Position numbers and translations under genes: made by a program. This document shows, piece by piece, positions 22,671-35,200 of a DNA stretch of 64,000 bases; position 1 is the first letter of the stretch; each line of letters begins with the position of its first letter. Origin of the DNA: Trichopria drosophilae (Eukaryota; Arthropoda; Insecta; Hymenoptera; Diapriidae); the NCBI GenBank assembly GCA_030407085.1, contig CM059584.1:103291001-103355000 (forward strand), written 5' to 3'. Below the pieces are notes generated by a model. It was not told where the DNA came from and searched no databases. It worked only from the letters and a program-made list of their open reading frames with translations.

Positions 22671-22943
22671 GGGGTGCACCTCAATAACCATACAAACCGC
22701 AAAACAGACACTTAAAAAATCCGACATTCAAAAACCAGACATTTAAAAAACCAGACATTTTAAAAACCGACATTAAAAAGCTGACATTAAATACGAGATG
22801 TTTCAAAATGCAAACACACTTTGAAAGACAGGTTTTTGAATCTCTGTTTTTGGAAATGTCTGGTTTTTGAATGCCTGTTTTGTTAAATGTCTGGTTTTTG
22901 AAGTGTCTGTTTTGTGATTTATCGGGATTTTGAGGTGCACCCC
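22671..22943. mobile_element. Foldback element 1 with tandem-unit arms
   Basis: It begins GGGGTGCACCTCAATAACC and ends with the complement GATTTTGAGGTGCACCCC. The left arm is built of AAAACCAGACATTT-like units and the right arm of AAATGTCTGGTTTTT units, meeting near 22835. The inner termini share AACAGACACTT. This is the design of Foldback/Galileo-type elements, whose inverted ends carry tandem repeats. No coding sequence. Confidence 0.7.
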
Positions 22944-23258
22944 TGTTTTTGAAATGTCTGGTTTTTTAGTATCTGTGTTTTGAATTGTCTCGTTTTTTAT
23001 GTCTTTTTCTTTAAATGTCTGTTTTTTTAATGTATGTTTTTGAAATGTCTGGTTTTTCGTATCTGTTTTTTTTGGAATGTCTACCTTTGTAATTGTCTGG
23101 TTTTTGAATGTCTTTTTTTTTTAAATGACTGTTTTTTTAAATGTCTGGTTTTTGCAGGTATGTTTTTGAAATGTCTGGTTTTTTAATGTAGGTTTTTCTA
23201 AATGTCTGTTTTTTGACATGTCTGGTTTTTAAGTGTCTGTTGCGAGAGACTCTTCTAC
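22944..23258 (-). repeat. Array of the ~22 bp TGTCTGGTTTTTGAA unit
   Basis: About a dozen degenerate units in one orientation (ATGTCTGGTTTTTGAATG, ATGTCTGTTTTTTAA, ATGTATGTTTTTGAA) continue outside the right end of foldback element 1. The array ends shortly before the next GGGTGCACC terminus. It is probably an arm of another, interrupted element of the same family. Confidence 0.65.
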
Positions 23259-23696
23259 GGGTGCACCTCAAAAACTTGACAAATCACAAACCAGATATTT
23301 AAAAAAACAGACAACAAGAAACCAGACATTTAAAGAAAAAGACATTAAACAACGAGATACTTCAAAGCGCAGATGCTAAAAAACCATACATTAAAGAAAA
23401 CCATATACTAAAAAACCAGACATTTCAAAAACATACATTTAAAAACCAGATATTTAACCCTTATTGTTAGTTCCGGCGGCTATTTTAAAGCCTGTTCCTT
23501 TTACTACCAGCGTTAAATATGTCCTGCCGTTTGAAAATGCTTACAGTTGTGGAATTTATAAAGTATAAGTTGAATTTTCTCTGAGTCGAAAGCGACCAAT
23601 GAGTCGGGATTAAGGGTTAACAAACAGATATTCAAAAAGCATACATTGAAATTCCAGACATTTTAGAAAACGTACATTCAAAACTAGGGGTGCACC
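23259..23696 (+). repeat. Left end and array of a third foldback copy
   Basis: It starts GGGTGCACCTCAAAAACTTG and CAAATCACAAACCAGA, then AAAACCAGACATTT units in forward orientation. The array is interrupted by a TTAA-flanked MITE (23458-23616) and resumes with CAAACAGATATTCAAAAAGC until the next terminus at 23697. Confidence 0.6.
23458..23616. mobile_element. piggyBac-like MITE, 159 bp
   Basis: Flanked on both sides by TTAA (23454-23457 and 23617-23620). The ends are CCCTTATTG and, complemented, CCCTTAATC. TTAA duplication with ends starting CCC is the hallmark of the piggyBac superfamily (known). The inverted repeats are short. It sits inside the repeat-unit array, so it is younger than that array. 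Confidence 0.7.
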
Positions 23697-24002
23697 TAAA
23701 AAAATCCGATAAATCACAAAACAGACACTTCAAAAACCAGACTTTTCAAAAAACTGACATTAAAAACCAGACATTAAATAACCAATGATTTCAAAAAACA
23801 GACACTTAAAAACTAGGCGCTTAAAAAAATAGACATTAAAAAACCTGACTTTCAAAAACCACACATTTAAGAAAGCAGATACTAAAAAACCAGACATATT
23901 TTAAATCTTTTTTTAAATGTCTCATATTTAATGTTTTGCTTTTTTATGTTGGGTTTTGGAAGCGCCTGTTTTGTGATTTATCGGATTTTTTAGTTGCACC
24001 CC
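23697..24002. mobile_element. Foldback element 2 with tandem-unit arms, 306 bp
   Basis: The left end GGGGTGCACCTAAAAAAATC and the complemented right end GGGGTGCAACTAAAAAATCC match for about 45 bp, continuing CGATAAATCACAAAACAG. Inside, AAAACCAGACATT units change orientation once near 23905. The near-identity of the two ends suggests a relatively recent copy. Confidence 0.75.
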
Positions 24003-24165
24003 TGGTTTTGAATGTCCGTTTTTTTAATTTTCTGGTATTTCAATGTCTGGGTTTTTAATGTATGTTTTTGAAATGTCTGGTTTTTTAGTATCTGTTTTTT
24101 GAAATGTTTGGTTTTTGAATGTCTGTATTTTAAATGTCTTGCTTTTGAATGTCTTTGTTTTTGAC
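24003..24165 (-). repeat. Trailing array of the ~22 bp unit
   Basis: Units of the form TGTCTGGTTTTTGAA continue past the right end of foldback element 2 and fade out near 24165, where unrelated AT-rich sequence begins. Confidence 0.6.
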
Positions 24166-26423
24166 TATCGCAAAGTTTAGAAATAACACATAATAAAATT
24201 ACATTGGTAATATATAAAGGAATTGAACTTAATTAAATTATCCTTATGAAAATAATATTGTAAGTAACGCTTATTGATAAATCTTCTCAAAGTCATGTCC
24301 ATTTGTCTCGGTTAAATATTTAGAAACGAACGCCAACGTGCTTCAAATTTTTTAAATTTATATGTTTTATATATTCAACGTGTATTTCTTGTATATTAAT
24401 CTTAAATTAAATTGAAACGATTAAACTTATAGGGTACGTTTCTAACAGTCTTTTGAGACAAATGAAAATATCGCTACTAGATATTTTGTTCACATAAATT
24501 ACGTTCCTTAATACTTCAATGAGACCTCTTGTACTTATTCAATTAAATCAGTTTAAATCCTCTGAACTGTATTATGGTAGCTTTGTTGTATTTATTAAAT
24601 ACAAAGGTCTTGAGGTAGGCTACGGTTTCATAATTACTTGCTGTTCTGCTTATAACGCAAAATTTTGTTAGAATTTTTTACCACAATCTTTAATTAATCT
24701 ATGTTTAATACATCAGCATTAGTAATGTCAAAGTATTTAAACTTTATATAGAGAGTACGGCTTTTTTTATCGGTTTTTGTTGGTTGGAATTTTATACTAT
24801 ATAAAAACCACAATAGTATCAAGAAAGCTTTTATTGATGAAATTAAAAACAAGTCTGTACAAAATGACATTTTTAAGATAGAAATATAAATATAAGTGTT
24901 TTACTAATTCATCTACTAATTTACATTACTTTTTAATAAATGTAATTACCATCACTTCTTAAAGTGTAGATTTTAATCTCATCTATGATGGCTGCAAACC
25001 CTCCTATTTATTTTACTCTACTTTTTATTTTTGTATTTGTAGATTATTTTGTTGTTATAATACCATTAGTAGATTTTCACAATTTCTTCAAATTAAAAAT
25101 AATTCATCAATAATAAAATTTATTAATGTATGATATCATAAATTATTTAATTGAACCATGTAATGTTAAATTAAGGCGAGAAAAAATTAAATTATTAATC
25201 ATTATTTCTCACCTTAATTGGCACAATTTATTCAATATAATTTACAAAAAAAGGACGAATGATATATATATATATGTTTCTAAAAATGCAAATAAAAAAA
25301 ATCAATGCTAGAATGAGAAACAATAGTCGTATTAATTACAATATTCTCCATGCTTTAAATAAATTAAATTAAAGCATTTATAAATATTTTCTTGTAATTT
25401 ACGAAATATTTTGAAATATTTGCATTCTGGACTGCAATAAATATAACAATAGATAGTAATATTCAGAAATTACAAAATTCAATTAATTAAATAGAAATAC
25501 TGTTGAAATAACGCACAGGAAAGTTTTTGAGTAACGTCAATTTGTGCAGTACAGATTTCACACCGGAAGAAAATATTTGTGAAGAATGGAGGATTCACAG
25601 AAATGCACATGTCCAGAACTGCATAACGCAATCGCTCCGCACGTGACAAACACTTGCGTCTGTTTGCAAGAATAACATCAGCTGTTGACTAACCGCCATT
25701 TTACATAAATTACTAATACAGTAATTGTAATAATACGATATTGATATTTAATTAATTGAATGCCGTATTTTCCAAATAATTTCTCGAAACGAGAAACTTT
25801 TAGCTATTGTTGTTACTAATCTGCCGAAATTGCTAGAATCGTTAGAAAATTAGTTCAAGTCTTTCATGAAATTAATTGTGGATTACAGAGATTAATAAAC
25901 ATTTATTAAGCCTGTACTATAAAGTTTAACATTGAAAGGTTTCTAAATTTTAAATATAATCAAGTACCTACTATACAGAAATTATCCAATGCCGCTTAAT
26001 TTGTAGGGTATTGTTTAATAATTCAACCAACAAATTTTAACTTAATTAATCATTTCAGGAGTACAGGTAAGATAAGTAAGTAGATATTTTTAATTAATAT
26101 ATATTTTGAATTTACAGTTCAAAATTATACATAAAATTAAATGAAATAATAAGGCAATAATGTTTTTTTCGTACAGTACATTTGCTAAAAATAAACAATA
26201 ACATTAATATATTTTTAAAACTATTACAATAACGTTAATTTTTTTTTTTTTTAAATATTTAACCTTTTTCTGAGAAAGATATTTTTACCAATAGAAAAGT
26301 GTATAAAAAGTGCACAAATTATTTATATTTGAAAGAACTGATGAGACGTTACATATTGTTTATAGTGCTTGTCGATATGATAGGTATTTTCAGTAAAAAC
26401 CATAAATAAAATATAACTGAAGC
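24166..26423. other. 2.2 kb without a gene
   Basis: AT-rich sequence. No frame with protein-like composition and no repeat shared with other loci were recognised. Confidence 0.45.
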
Positions 26424-26652
26424 GATTTTTTAAAATTCGGTCTTTGTGCGGACAATTTTAATTACTGTAGAAGGTATCCTAGAAAATGTCAAAGAAAATT
26501 AATTGAGAACCGGCTGAGAATTTTCGGAAATAAATAAAAATCACTTATTTCCGAAAATTCTCGCTCAATTCTCAATTAATATTTTTAGTATTTCCTACAA
26601 AACTTTTTATAGCTCTTAGAATTGCCCTTACAAAGCCCAAATTTTAAAAATA
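26424..26652. mobile_element. Palindromic MITE, about 229 bp
   Basis: The core is a near-perfect hairpin (AATTAATTGAGAA...; TTTCGGAAATAA and TTATTTCCGAAAATTCTC). Weaker inverted similarity extends outward: TAAAATTCGGTCTTTGTG on the left against TAAAATTTGGGCTTTGTA, complemented, on the right. No coding capacity. No target duplication defined. Confidence 0.6.
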
Positions 26653-27120
26653 TTATTGAGTCACCTTTTATTTACGTTTTTTTGGTGAAATTTCCCACCT
26701 TACCGACGGATCACTTTAGAACCAAATTTAATCCAATATTTACAATATTTTTATATATAATGTAGAAGTTATAATTTAGTACAATATTTAAAAACTCAAT
26801 AAATGAAACACCATTTTTAAACATTCATGTAAAAATAAAGCAAATCGTATACCGTATTTTTTTAATTATATTAAATACATTATTCCAAGTTGGAAATAGA
26901 ACAATTTTGTTGTGTTGAAAAAAGTGGTAATTTAAAGCAAATTCACTCCTTGTAAAATGATAATCCGAATTTGGATTTGTACACCGTCAATCCAAAGAAC
27001 ACTTTTGGAAATAATCGACAAGGTTAATCGGCAAATGAATTTTGGGTTTGATAATCCAAATGTATTTAGAGTATCTAATAAAATTCAGAATATTTTAAAA
27101 TATTGTAAATAATAAAAATA

Positions 27121-27386
27121 TAAAGAAGGAAGGAATCTAACGATTTTAACGAGTCAAGAAATTGAAAATTAAAAACTTCCAAATTAGGTTTTTGCGACGT
27201 TTCGATTATAAATAGTGGTATCGTATTCTTGACGAAGTGCACATGTCGTGCACATATAAATATAATTATACTAATAATTGCTCGATAATGATGACATAGT
27301 TCGTCGAAACGTCGCAAAAACTAATTTGGAAGTTTTTAATTTTCAATTTCTTGATTCGTTAAGATCGTTAGATTCTTTTCTTCTTC
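27121..27386. mobile_element. Hairpin element with hammerhead-like loop
   Basis: Inverted arms of about 85 bp share TTGCGACGTTTCGA, CTTCCAAATTAG and AAATTGAAAATTAAAAAC. The plus strand right of the loop reads TGATGACATAGTTCGTCGAAACGTCGC: TGATGA, a possible stem II (GAC/GTC), GAAAC, then a strand that pairs with GTTTTTGCGACG in the left arm (stem III). The base before TGATGA is A where an active ribozyme needs C. The design matches the hairpin element at 5150-6313. Confidence 0.6.
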
Positions 27387-28314
27387 AGAATTAAAAAATG
27401 AGTGATAAATTCTACACGATTCTAATAAAAATATATTTAAACAAAATATTCATTTTTGTCAAAGAATACCTAATTTTGATAATTGACATATCATAAATTT
27501 TCATCCGCAAACATGAGCTATTTGCCCTATGGTGCCATGACAATGAGTAGGAGTTGTCCCATATTACGAAAACGACCGTGTTAAGTAGGTTTTAAATTGT
27601 TTCCTTTAAGCATCAGGTATGGATCGATCGCTAAATAAGCTATAAGTTTCTTGTGTAAATATATCATCAGTGCAAATAATTACTAGTTTTATATTTGCTA
27701 GATTACAATCAAGGATTAGTATCATTTTAAAATGTAAACATAATCCCCAGAAATAGTATTGAATTTTTGTCTGCATTATCGGTAGTTTCAACTCGATAAT
27801 TTTATATTATACCCATAACGAATAACAATTATTCTCATTTTTCTTTTAACTATTTATAATATATCTCAATATTATTTCAAAGGTAAGTTCTTTATGTGTA
27901 TATCCTGGACATCATTTTTACATATCGTCAGCTTATTTTTTTATACAACTATCTCAGAATTTGACTAACGTTTGCAATTAAAATAAAAGAGATGGTTATT
28001 GTATAGTCTGAATAGACATTCAAAGCATAAAAATCTTTGTATAATACTCGTCCATGTATATCCACAGTTCCTTGAGATTATTCCTCTCGGAATTTTTTTT
28101 CGAGGGCGATAATGTTGTGTTTGAATGTTGGTAAAATGAAAATCAATATAAATATAAATATTGTATTATAACATTATAAAAGGCAATAATTTGTGTATGT
28201 TGCTTTTTTCGTAAGCATATAAATTTAATGTGTAACTCTATCACAATTGTCTTCACTCTGCATTTTTCCTGATTCTTTAATTTCATTTCTACTAAAAGAT
28301 ATACACTAAAAAAT

Positions 28315-28563
28315 CAAGTGTCTTTAGTAGAACATTTTAAGATCAGAATGACAGCTAAGAATGAAAAATGGCTTGGTAGAAGACATATTGAGATCTGACA
28401 TTTGGCTCTGTTGTCGACAAATTTGCTCAACCGGCATATTGGCCGATGGCCAAAATGAATTGCCCAATCATCTTTCTCCAAATGCAAGCTTTGAGTAGTT
28501 TGAAAAACAACCACTATCAAAATTCAGAGCCCAATTTTAAATCTTCGAGACTAAAGACATTTG
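28315..28563. mobile_element. Probable MITE, about 249 bp
   Basis: The ends are CAAGTGTCTTTAGT and, complemented, CAAATGTCTTTAGT (13 of 14 identical). The interior is of higher GC than its surroundings. No coding frame and no clear target-site duplication. Confidence 0.45.
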
Positions 28564-29085
28564 TTTAATCATTTTTTAATCTAGAAGAATTTATAAAAAC
28601 GCTTAATAAATATATGCAATTTTAAATGATTTGTGATATCTGTTTACAAATTATCGTGTGTTTCAAAGAAGTTATTAAAAGTAATATAATTAATACTTAT
28701 AGCACTAATAACTGAAGTTCAGACTCAAACATTTAAATGTTATTCGAATAAATAACAACGCAATCTAAATTCTGTGGTGGTGTGGAAAAAAGGTATGTTA
28801 TATGTGATTTTGAGTTAAATCATTCCAGTCCTGAATGGACATTTTTCACTGCAGTTTTCACCTTTTGTGATTTGGAGAAAAAAAGAATTTAAAAAATTTG
28901 TAAGAAGTCACATATGACGTAAAATTAACTGAACTTTCAGAATATGTTATTAGATTAATAAAAAATGCTTAGTGTCAAAAACAAAACATCTTTATTTTCT
29001 CGATTTCTCACTCTGTAATCTGTTAAAAATTCATGCCTTAAGTAAAGACATGTCCTCGAAACTTGAACTTTAAAATGTGTACATA

Positions 29086-30379
29086 ACATATGTCCACTAA
29101 ACATTGAGACTTACTTCAGACGATCATTTGACTTCATAAACGAACACACAGATGGCGCTCAACTCACTTCTCATTCCCAGCTGTGCTTCTACTGAAATGT
29201 GAAACTCATCTTCCCTGTAGTTTTCAATCAAAATGTCGTACAAGCTGGATTTACGTAAATCTGTCGCTAATTTGTTTGGACAACTCAGTACAAGTGAAAT
29301 TCTTGATGTGTTTAAAGATAAACCAATCTCCCGTGCGACTATTTTTCGTGTTTTGAAGGATTGCCGCAATGGAAAAGAACAGAAAAATAAGATTATACCT
29401 GGTCGACCACCAAAATTAAGTGCCAAAACAAAGAAAAAACTGCTGTCAAGTGCAAAAAACATGTTTGGTCAATCAACACATAAATTAGCACGAAAATTTG
29501 GCATTTCAAAGTCTGTCGTTCACAAGATTTTGAAGAAAAACAATGTAATTTATCGTAAACGTAAGAGAGCACCAAAATATACATCAAAACAACTCGAAAA
29601 AATACCAAAGTGCTGCCGTGCACTTCGTCGTGAACACTTTGCGAATGAAAAATGCATAATTTTGGATGATGAATCTTACTTCACATTTTCGCATCATGAA
29701 TTAAGTGGCAACGACGGTTTTTACACTGACAACATCGATTCAACACCAAACGAAGTTAAATATGCCAGCAAATCAAAATTTGAGCCAAAGGTGCTAGTGT
29801 GGGCGGCCATTTCTTCGAAGGGTATTTCAGTGCCGTTGATTCGCACAAAGCCAAAGCGATCAATGCTGACATTTATACCGGTCAATGCTTGCCAAAATTG
29901 AAGCAATCCATCGGCAAATATCACACTGGCGACGAAATCATGTTTTGGCCGGATCTTGCGAGCTGTCATTACGCAAAAAAAAAACATTGGATTGACTGAA
30001 CAATCAAAAAATACCATTTGTGCCGAAAAAGGACAACCCTCCAAACGTGCCGCAGGCACGTCCAATCGAAAATTTCTGGGCAGTTCTCAAACGTATGGTG
30101 TACGAAAAGGGCTGGGAAGCACAAAACGAGCAACAATTGATTAATCGAATCAAGCGAAAGTTCAAAGAAATCCATATAAGCATCGTCCAGAACCTAAATC
30201 GAGACATTCGCTCTACACTACGAAAAATCGAAGACAATGGTCCATTAAGTGTTATCTAAATGTATTTTTTTATATGTTACCAATAGACTAAAGTACCAAA
30301 TAAATATAATTTTGAATTCAATTGTTATTTATGAAAAAGCGTAGGCCAGAATTAGTCTCAATGTTTAGTGGACATATGT
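29086..30379 (+). mobile_element. Tc1/mariner-superfamily transposon, 1294 bp
   Basis: The ends are perfect inverted repeats of about 26 bp beginning ACATATGTCCACTAAACATT. They are flanked by TA on each side (29084-29085 and 30380-30381), the target duplication of this superfamily. Total length about 1.3 kb is typical for Tc1-like elements. It carries one transposase gene, broken by frameshifts and a stop. The intact ends suggest fairly recent insertion, and the element could still be moved by a transposase supplied from elsewhere. Confidence 0.95.
29233..30259 (+). pseudogene. Tc1-like DDE transposase, broken
   Basis: The first 190 or so codons (29233-29850) are open: N-terminal helix-turn-helix, GRPPK linker at residues 57-61, second helix-turn-helix around 80-105 (LARKFGISKSVVHKIL), a basic stretch YRKRKR, and the first catalytic Asp in CIILDDESYF (residues 145-146). 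A frameshift near 29850-29858 moves the frame to GQCLPKLKQ and MFWPDLASCHYA, which holds the second Asp. A run of ten A at 29975-29984 shifts it again, and a TGA stands where the family has Trp. The last part, with PIENFWAVLKRM (catalytic Glu), is open to 30259. Spacing from second Asp to Glu is 37 or 38 residues depending on the A-run, so this is a DD37E/DD38E-type member (inference). It is not functional as it stands. Confidence 0.9.
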
Positions 30380-30409
30380 TAGGTATTTCGAAAATAAGGG
30401 TGAAAGCAT

Positions 30410-30665
30410 ATAAAATAGCTACTCATACACGAAAAAAATCGTCAAAAAGTTCAGGAATTTCTTACTTGAAAATAATAGAATTTCGAAAAAAAATTTTACA
30501 GAATAAGAAGTTCTCTGAATTGATAAAGAATGTGAACAAATTGTTATATTTTTTAAATATTTTTTTTATTTTTCAAAATAGCGACTCAAACACGAAAAAA
30601 TAATGGACTTTCGAAAAAAAAAACCTTACTGAACAAAAAGTTTTTAGAATTGATCAAGGAACACG
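30410..30665 (+). repeat. Two-copy diverged tandem repeat
   Basis: AAAATAGC(T/G)ACTCA(T/A)ACACGAAAAAA and TTTCGAAAAAAAA, then GAATTGAT(A/C)AA, occur in the same order at about 30412-30535 and 30577-30660. It directly follows the Tc1-like element. Function unknown. Confidence 0.55.
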
Positions 30666-32189
30666 CTGAAAAATTCCGTACAGAATATTTATGTTCACAT
30701 TATTTTGTATCAGGTTCATAACATTTGTATGCAACATTTATATAATAAATGTTCTGTTGTTGAGTGATCTTTAAAAATAACGTGTTTCATACATCAATAA
30801 CTCTATATAGGTATATAATCCGGTATATAACCTTATTATGTACCATTAACGTAACGCATGTTCTTTCATTGTACATTTCTTTTTTAATTTTAACGTGTAA
30901 GCTTTACTGTAAAACTCATAAATTAACTATTAACGATGTACTTTACTGTTAAATTGAGTGTGTTAGATGTTAACGATATTTCTCTGAGTGTACAAAACAT
31001 AATATAGATACATGCTGTACTTGAATTAAAATGGTTATATCAACTGTTTGTTAGAGGTAGTATAAGTTCTAATATTTCATAATATTATTATTTCAGATGC
31101 TAAAATTTAATGTAAAGTGTCACACGTGTAACGTAATACGAATGTTTGCTTCTAACGAAACAAAATAACTTTGACAGACACGTTTGAGGTTGCGCCAGAT
31201 GTTATCATAAGTAAATGACCCGTTCAAATTCTGGTTTATTATGAGATGCACAAGCATTGTGTGGACAATTCAGGAACTCAATGTACAATACAAACCCATA
31301 TGTACATTGCAAATTTTAGATTTTATTTTGACAGACGACAGGCTCATATCATTAAAATGTTACTCATAATTTTAAACAATACTGACAATGCAACAATATA
31401 TAACAAACCTGAGCACGTTATGACCAAAATGAATGATAAGAATCATCAACGTTAAGAAATACAAAATTAACTCTTCAAAACTTCTGTAAAACATCTTGCA
31501 ACTGAACTCACTAAATTACCGATTCAGTATGATAGACACGTTCTTCTAAAATTTGGCATAACTGAGAACCAGACTGTACAGGAGGTCATCGCTTTAGCTA
31601 TTGTTCTGCAATTGAAGTTTCGGATATTGTTGCCGCATTTCAAATGAAATTAACTGAAAGTTGTTCCAGTCAGCTGAACAGAATCGGAATTACTAATGAA
31701 AACTAATTCACAGAATGTTTCCTTGTAAATGACACCAAATTAAACAAAAATCTCGAGTCCTTTGTCACATTTAAAAATCTTTTTAACTGCGCTTTGCGTA
31801 AATAATATTTATGCTGAAAACCATAAAAAAAACTTACGACTTAACAATCAAGTATTGCAGACTACCGCACGCTTAAAAACTAACATAAGAATTCTACCGA
31901 AAAGTCGGTTCATTTATCTGTAAATAAAACAGATTTGACTATATAAATTTTACATATAATTCTGATGTTTTTGCATAGAAAATATAATTCTATCCATTCC
32001 GGAAGCAGCGTTCTGCAAGGAGGTTCTAAATAATATCTTCACTCAGAAAATGTAAAAATAGCAAATGAATATTATCCTTTTTGTGTGAAATTGATTTACC
32101 ATTATCATTTTAGAAAATTTTGCATAGTAAGCAACTAACATCACCACTATAGACTGAGTAAATACATTAAAATTTTTTATAATTTTTAT
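30666..32189. other. No convincing gene, possible coding relic
   Basis: One short open stretch (about 31476-31640, plus) has less random composition than its surroundings (HLATELTKLPIQYDRHVLLK), and could be a decayed retroelement gag or another gene fragment. I cannot assign it. The rest shows nothing. Confidence 0.25.
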
Positions 32190-32260
32190 CTGCCATTTTG
32201 AATTTTGAAAGATCATGGTCGGGTTCTTAATCAGCGACCTCAAAAACCCTTACATACCAA
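32190..32260 (+). repeat. Fragment of the dispersed ~125 bp repeat
   Basis: CTGCCATTTTGAATTTTGAA followed by GGTTCTTAATCAGCGACCTC matches the family at 150-930. Only a part of one unit is present. Confidence 0.6.
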
Positions 32261-35200
32261 CCCATACAGCACAGACGTTGCAAATATGTAACGGTTATGT
32301 CACAGTTATGTAAAAATGTCCGGCTTCATAACCGTTATATATCAGTAACGTATTTGGTACGTAACAAAACATTTTGTGCAGTCTGGGAAGTTTCATTAAC
32401 TTTGGTTCAAGTTATAACGTTTGATCCAACATATTTGAAAATTGCAAATGTTTTTTACAAATCCTCAATTTTCAAGACGCCATTTAGAATTTCCATTATA
32501 ACCGACTGCACAATTTTTAAGTTTCAATAGTTTATGCCACTTTATTCAGTATCAAAATTATGTTTTCTTAAAAATATATTGATTAAAAAAGAAGAATTGT
32601 TAAGTGTTCCAAACTTTTTTACAATAAAGCTGCCTTATTGGTTTTGTATGCCAACAAAAATAAAATCCGACAGAGGCATCTTGTACCCAAAAACCGCACC
32701 CAAAAACACAATAAAACGGTATTCAAAAATTTTACAAAAATTTTTTCTGCATCTTACATTATTTCAAAGTACAATGATTTCAGGCTTTTTCGGCCTTAAT
32801 GCGTTAAATTTTCTATATTTAGTTATTTCAAACGTTGATTTTGGCTCCCTAAGATGGATGTCGGGTATGAGAAGAAACATTAAAACAAAAGAAGATATAT
32901 ACAAACTGCATACAAATTAGATACGTTTTATATATGGATTGTATATGCCTAATTCTATATATATATATATATAAATTATAGACATATATGCTTTGTATAA
33001 AATCTATATAAAACTTTTTTAATTGGTATTTGTTTGTCAATTTAAATTTAATTGTGATCGTTTAATTGTAGTTTTTATAACGCATCATTTATTTTGAAAG
33101 AGTTTCGCATTACACATCATTGCATGAAGTTAGATTTATAAACTTAGTACACTGCAAATTTCTTAATCTACATATTTATCGTAATTTCCAAGATTACGCT
33201 AATTAGTTTGAGTATACTTAACTGACATAAGGGCTAATAGAAAATTTCGTCGAACAGATTATTGACGCATTTCATGCTGGTACGAAATTCAATTCTACGC
33301 ACAATATGTGTACGACATAATAATGTGCGGATCTGATTCTAGCAATTAACTATGTAATTATATCTGCATATTTCACATGTCGCCAATCTTGGAGGATATA
33401 TAAATCATATTCATTATAATGGTATGAAAATAAAATTCAATCGCGTAACATATTTTTCTCAGATCATTCCTAAATAAGTATGTCATTAATTATACCTGTT
33501 TAAAAAAATATCCCTATGTGTATTATTTTTAATAATTAAACGTTAATATGTATAATTTTTCTAAAATTATCGCTTACAGAAATTCTTGTTTATATCGCCA
33601 CTGAACGGGATCGTGTGGAGTGCAGTTAAACTTTAATATAGCGACGGTCGATTTAGGAAAGTTTTCTACTTACCGAAATTCTCCCATGAGCTTAAAACAG
33701 CAGCCTAAAAGTGCTCTGAAGTGAATTTGTACTCCAATAATCCAAATATCAATTTAATGAAAATATATGAGAAAATTCCACTTCACTGCAGGATTCATAT
33801 TATTATTTTCATAACGTACAAATTGCAAGAAGTTTTAAGTGAACATGCTTCTATTAAAAGATAGATAGTATAATAACATGTTATAATTGTAAACGATGAT
33901 ATATAATAAAAAATAATAATTATTATAATAAAAAAAAATTCTGAATTCCATGAGAAAAAAAAAATAGTTATTCTAACTATGGAGTTAGCAAATTTGCGTT
34001 AAGATCTCACTACAGTTATTAATCGTAATATGATTAAATAGATTTCCCAATTTACTACTTTGTTTACTTAGTGGATCAATCAATTTTAAAGTCATATCAA
34101 CCATAGTTGATTGTCTACCATTTCGATGAATACGTTAGTTTTATTAACTATATTTTTTTATTTACTAATTTTCACATCGTTAAATTTTCTATTCTGATTT
34201 ATACTTACATAATTTTACTTTTTATATTACATACTTCATTTAAAAATATACTCCAATTTCCTTGATATTTTAATGTTCTTCTATTTAACTTCTCTAAGTT
34301 CAACTTTTGAAGAATGACACTAAATGATAATAAACAAGTAATAAAAAGCTATTTTGTATTACATGCGTTTCTCGCAGGTTACATTTTATTATAATATGAT
34401 TACCACATATTAAATTCATGGTATTTAAATTAGAAAGCAAAGAGAAATAGATGCTTTGAAAGAATTTTATTTTTCAATTATTACATAACTTCTTGAATTT
34501 CGGTACCAATTTCATGTTCAAGTACCACTTGTTCTTCATCAGATAGAACATTAGCCAAACACCAGGTGCTACGAAGAAATATTTCACATTTAAAAGAATT
34601 CAGGGTTTCAAACACGTTTAAAGTTACATTTGAAACAATTTATACAACTTTAAAGTCAAAGGGTTAGAAATAAAAACAAATTACAACTCGTTCCATTCGA
34701 TTCTTTTAATGAAAAAAGAAACACTCCAACTAGTTAATATGCGCGATTCGTACGTGTTTGTTTGGGACCAGATGTTGCAGATAACAGACGAATGTGCGAG
34801 AAAGTTTGGCTGAGGAATATTCGTTGAAAATGGAATGAATGCCAACTAAAATGTGTCGATTGAACATGAAAAACATTGAATTTATATATTACCGTGTTTT
34901 AATATGGTTATGTAATAAATGAATAAATATCGTACACTTTTACTATAACTGGTCGTGGATTTTCTTTCGAATATTTTATCATTTGAATAAAGTATTTTCA
35001 TTCACGTGTAGTAATTGTCTGTAATTAATAATCAAATAGTACTTCATAAAATTTAAGATGAAAATAAAGATCATACGATATTAACAAGTATATTAATTAC
35101 TTACAATAATCAATATGTTAGAAAAAGCTTTTAAGGACGTTCTCTAGCGAAAAGGAGACAGAGTTAATAACCATATGTGTTTCTCTCTCGCTCTAATGCG

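Noticed and set aside
30770..30995. MITE ending TTTCTCTGAGTGTA
   Set aside because: A right end like those of other TA-flanked elements is visible, but no matching left end could be identified.
32534..32920. 128-codon plus-strand frame
   Set aside because: Composition is that of random AT-rich sequence, with no domain and no splice sites of note.
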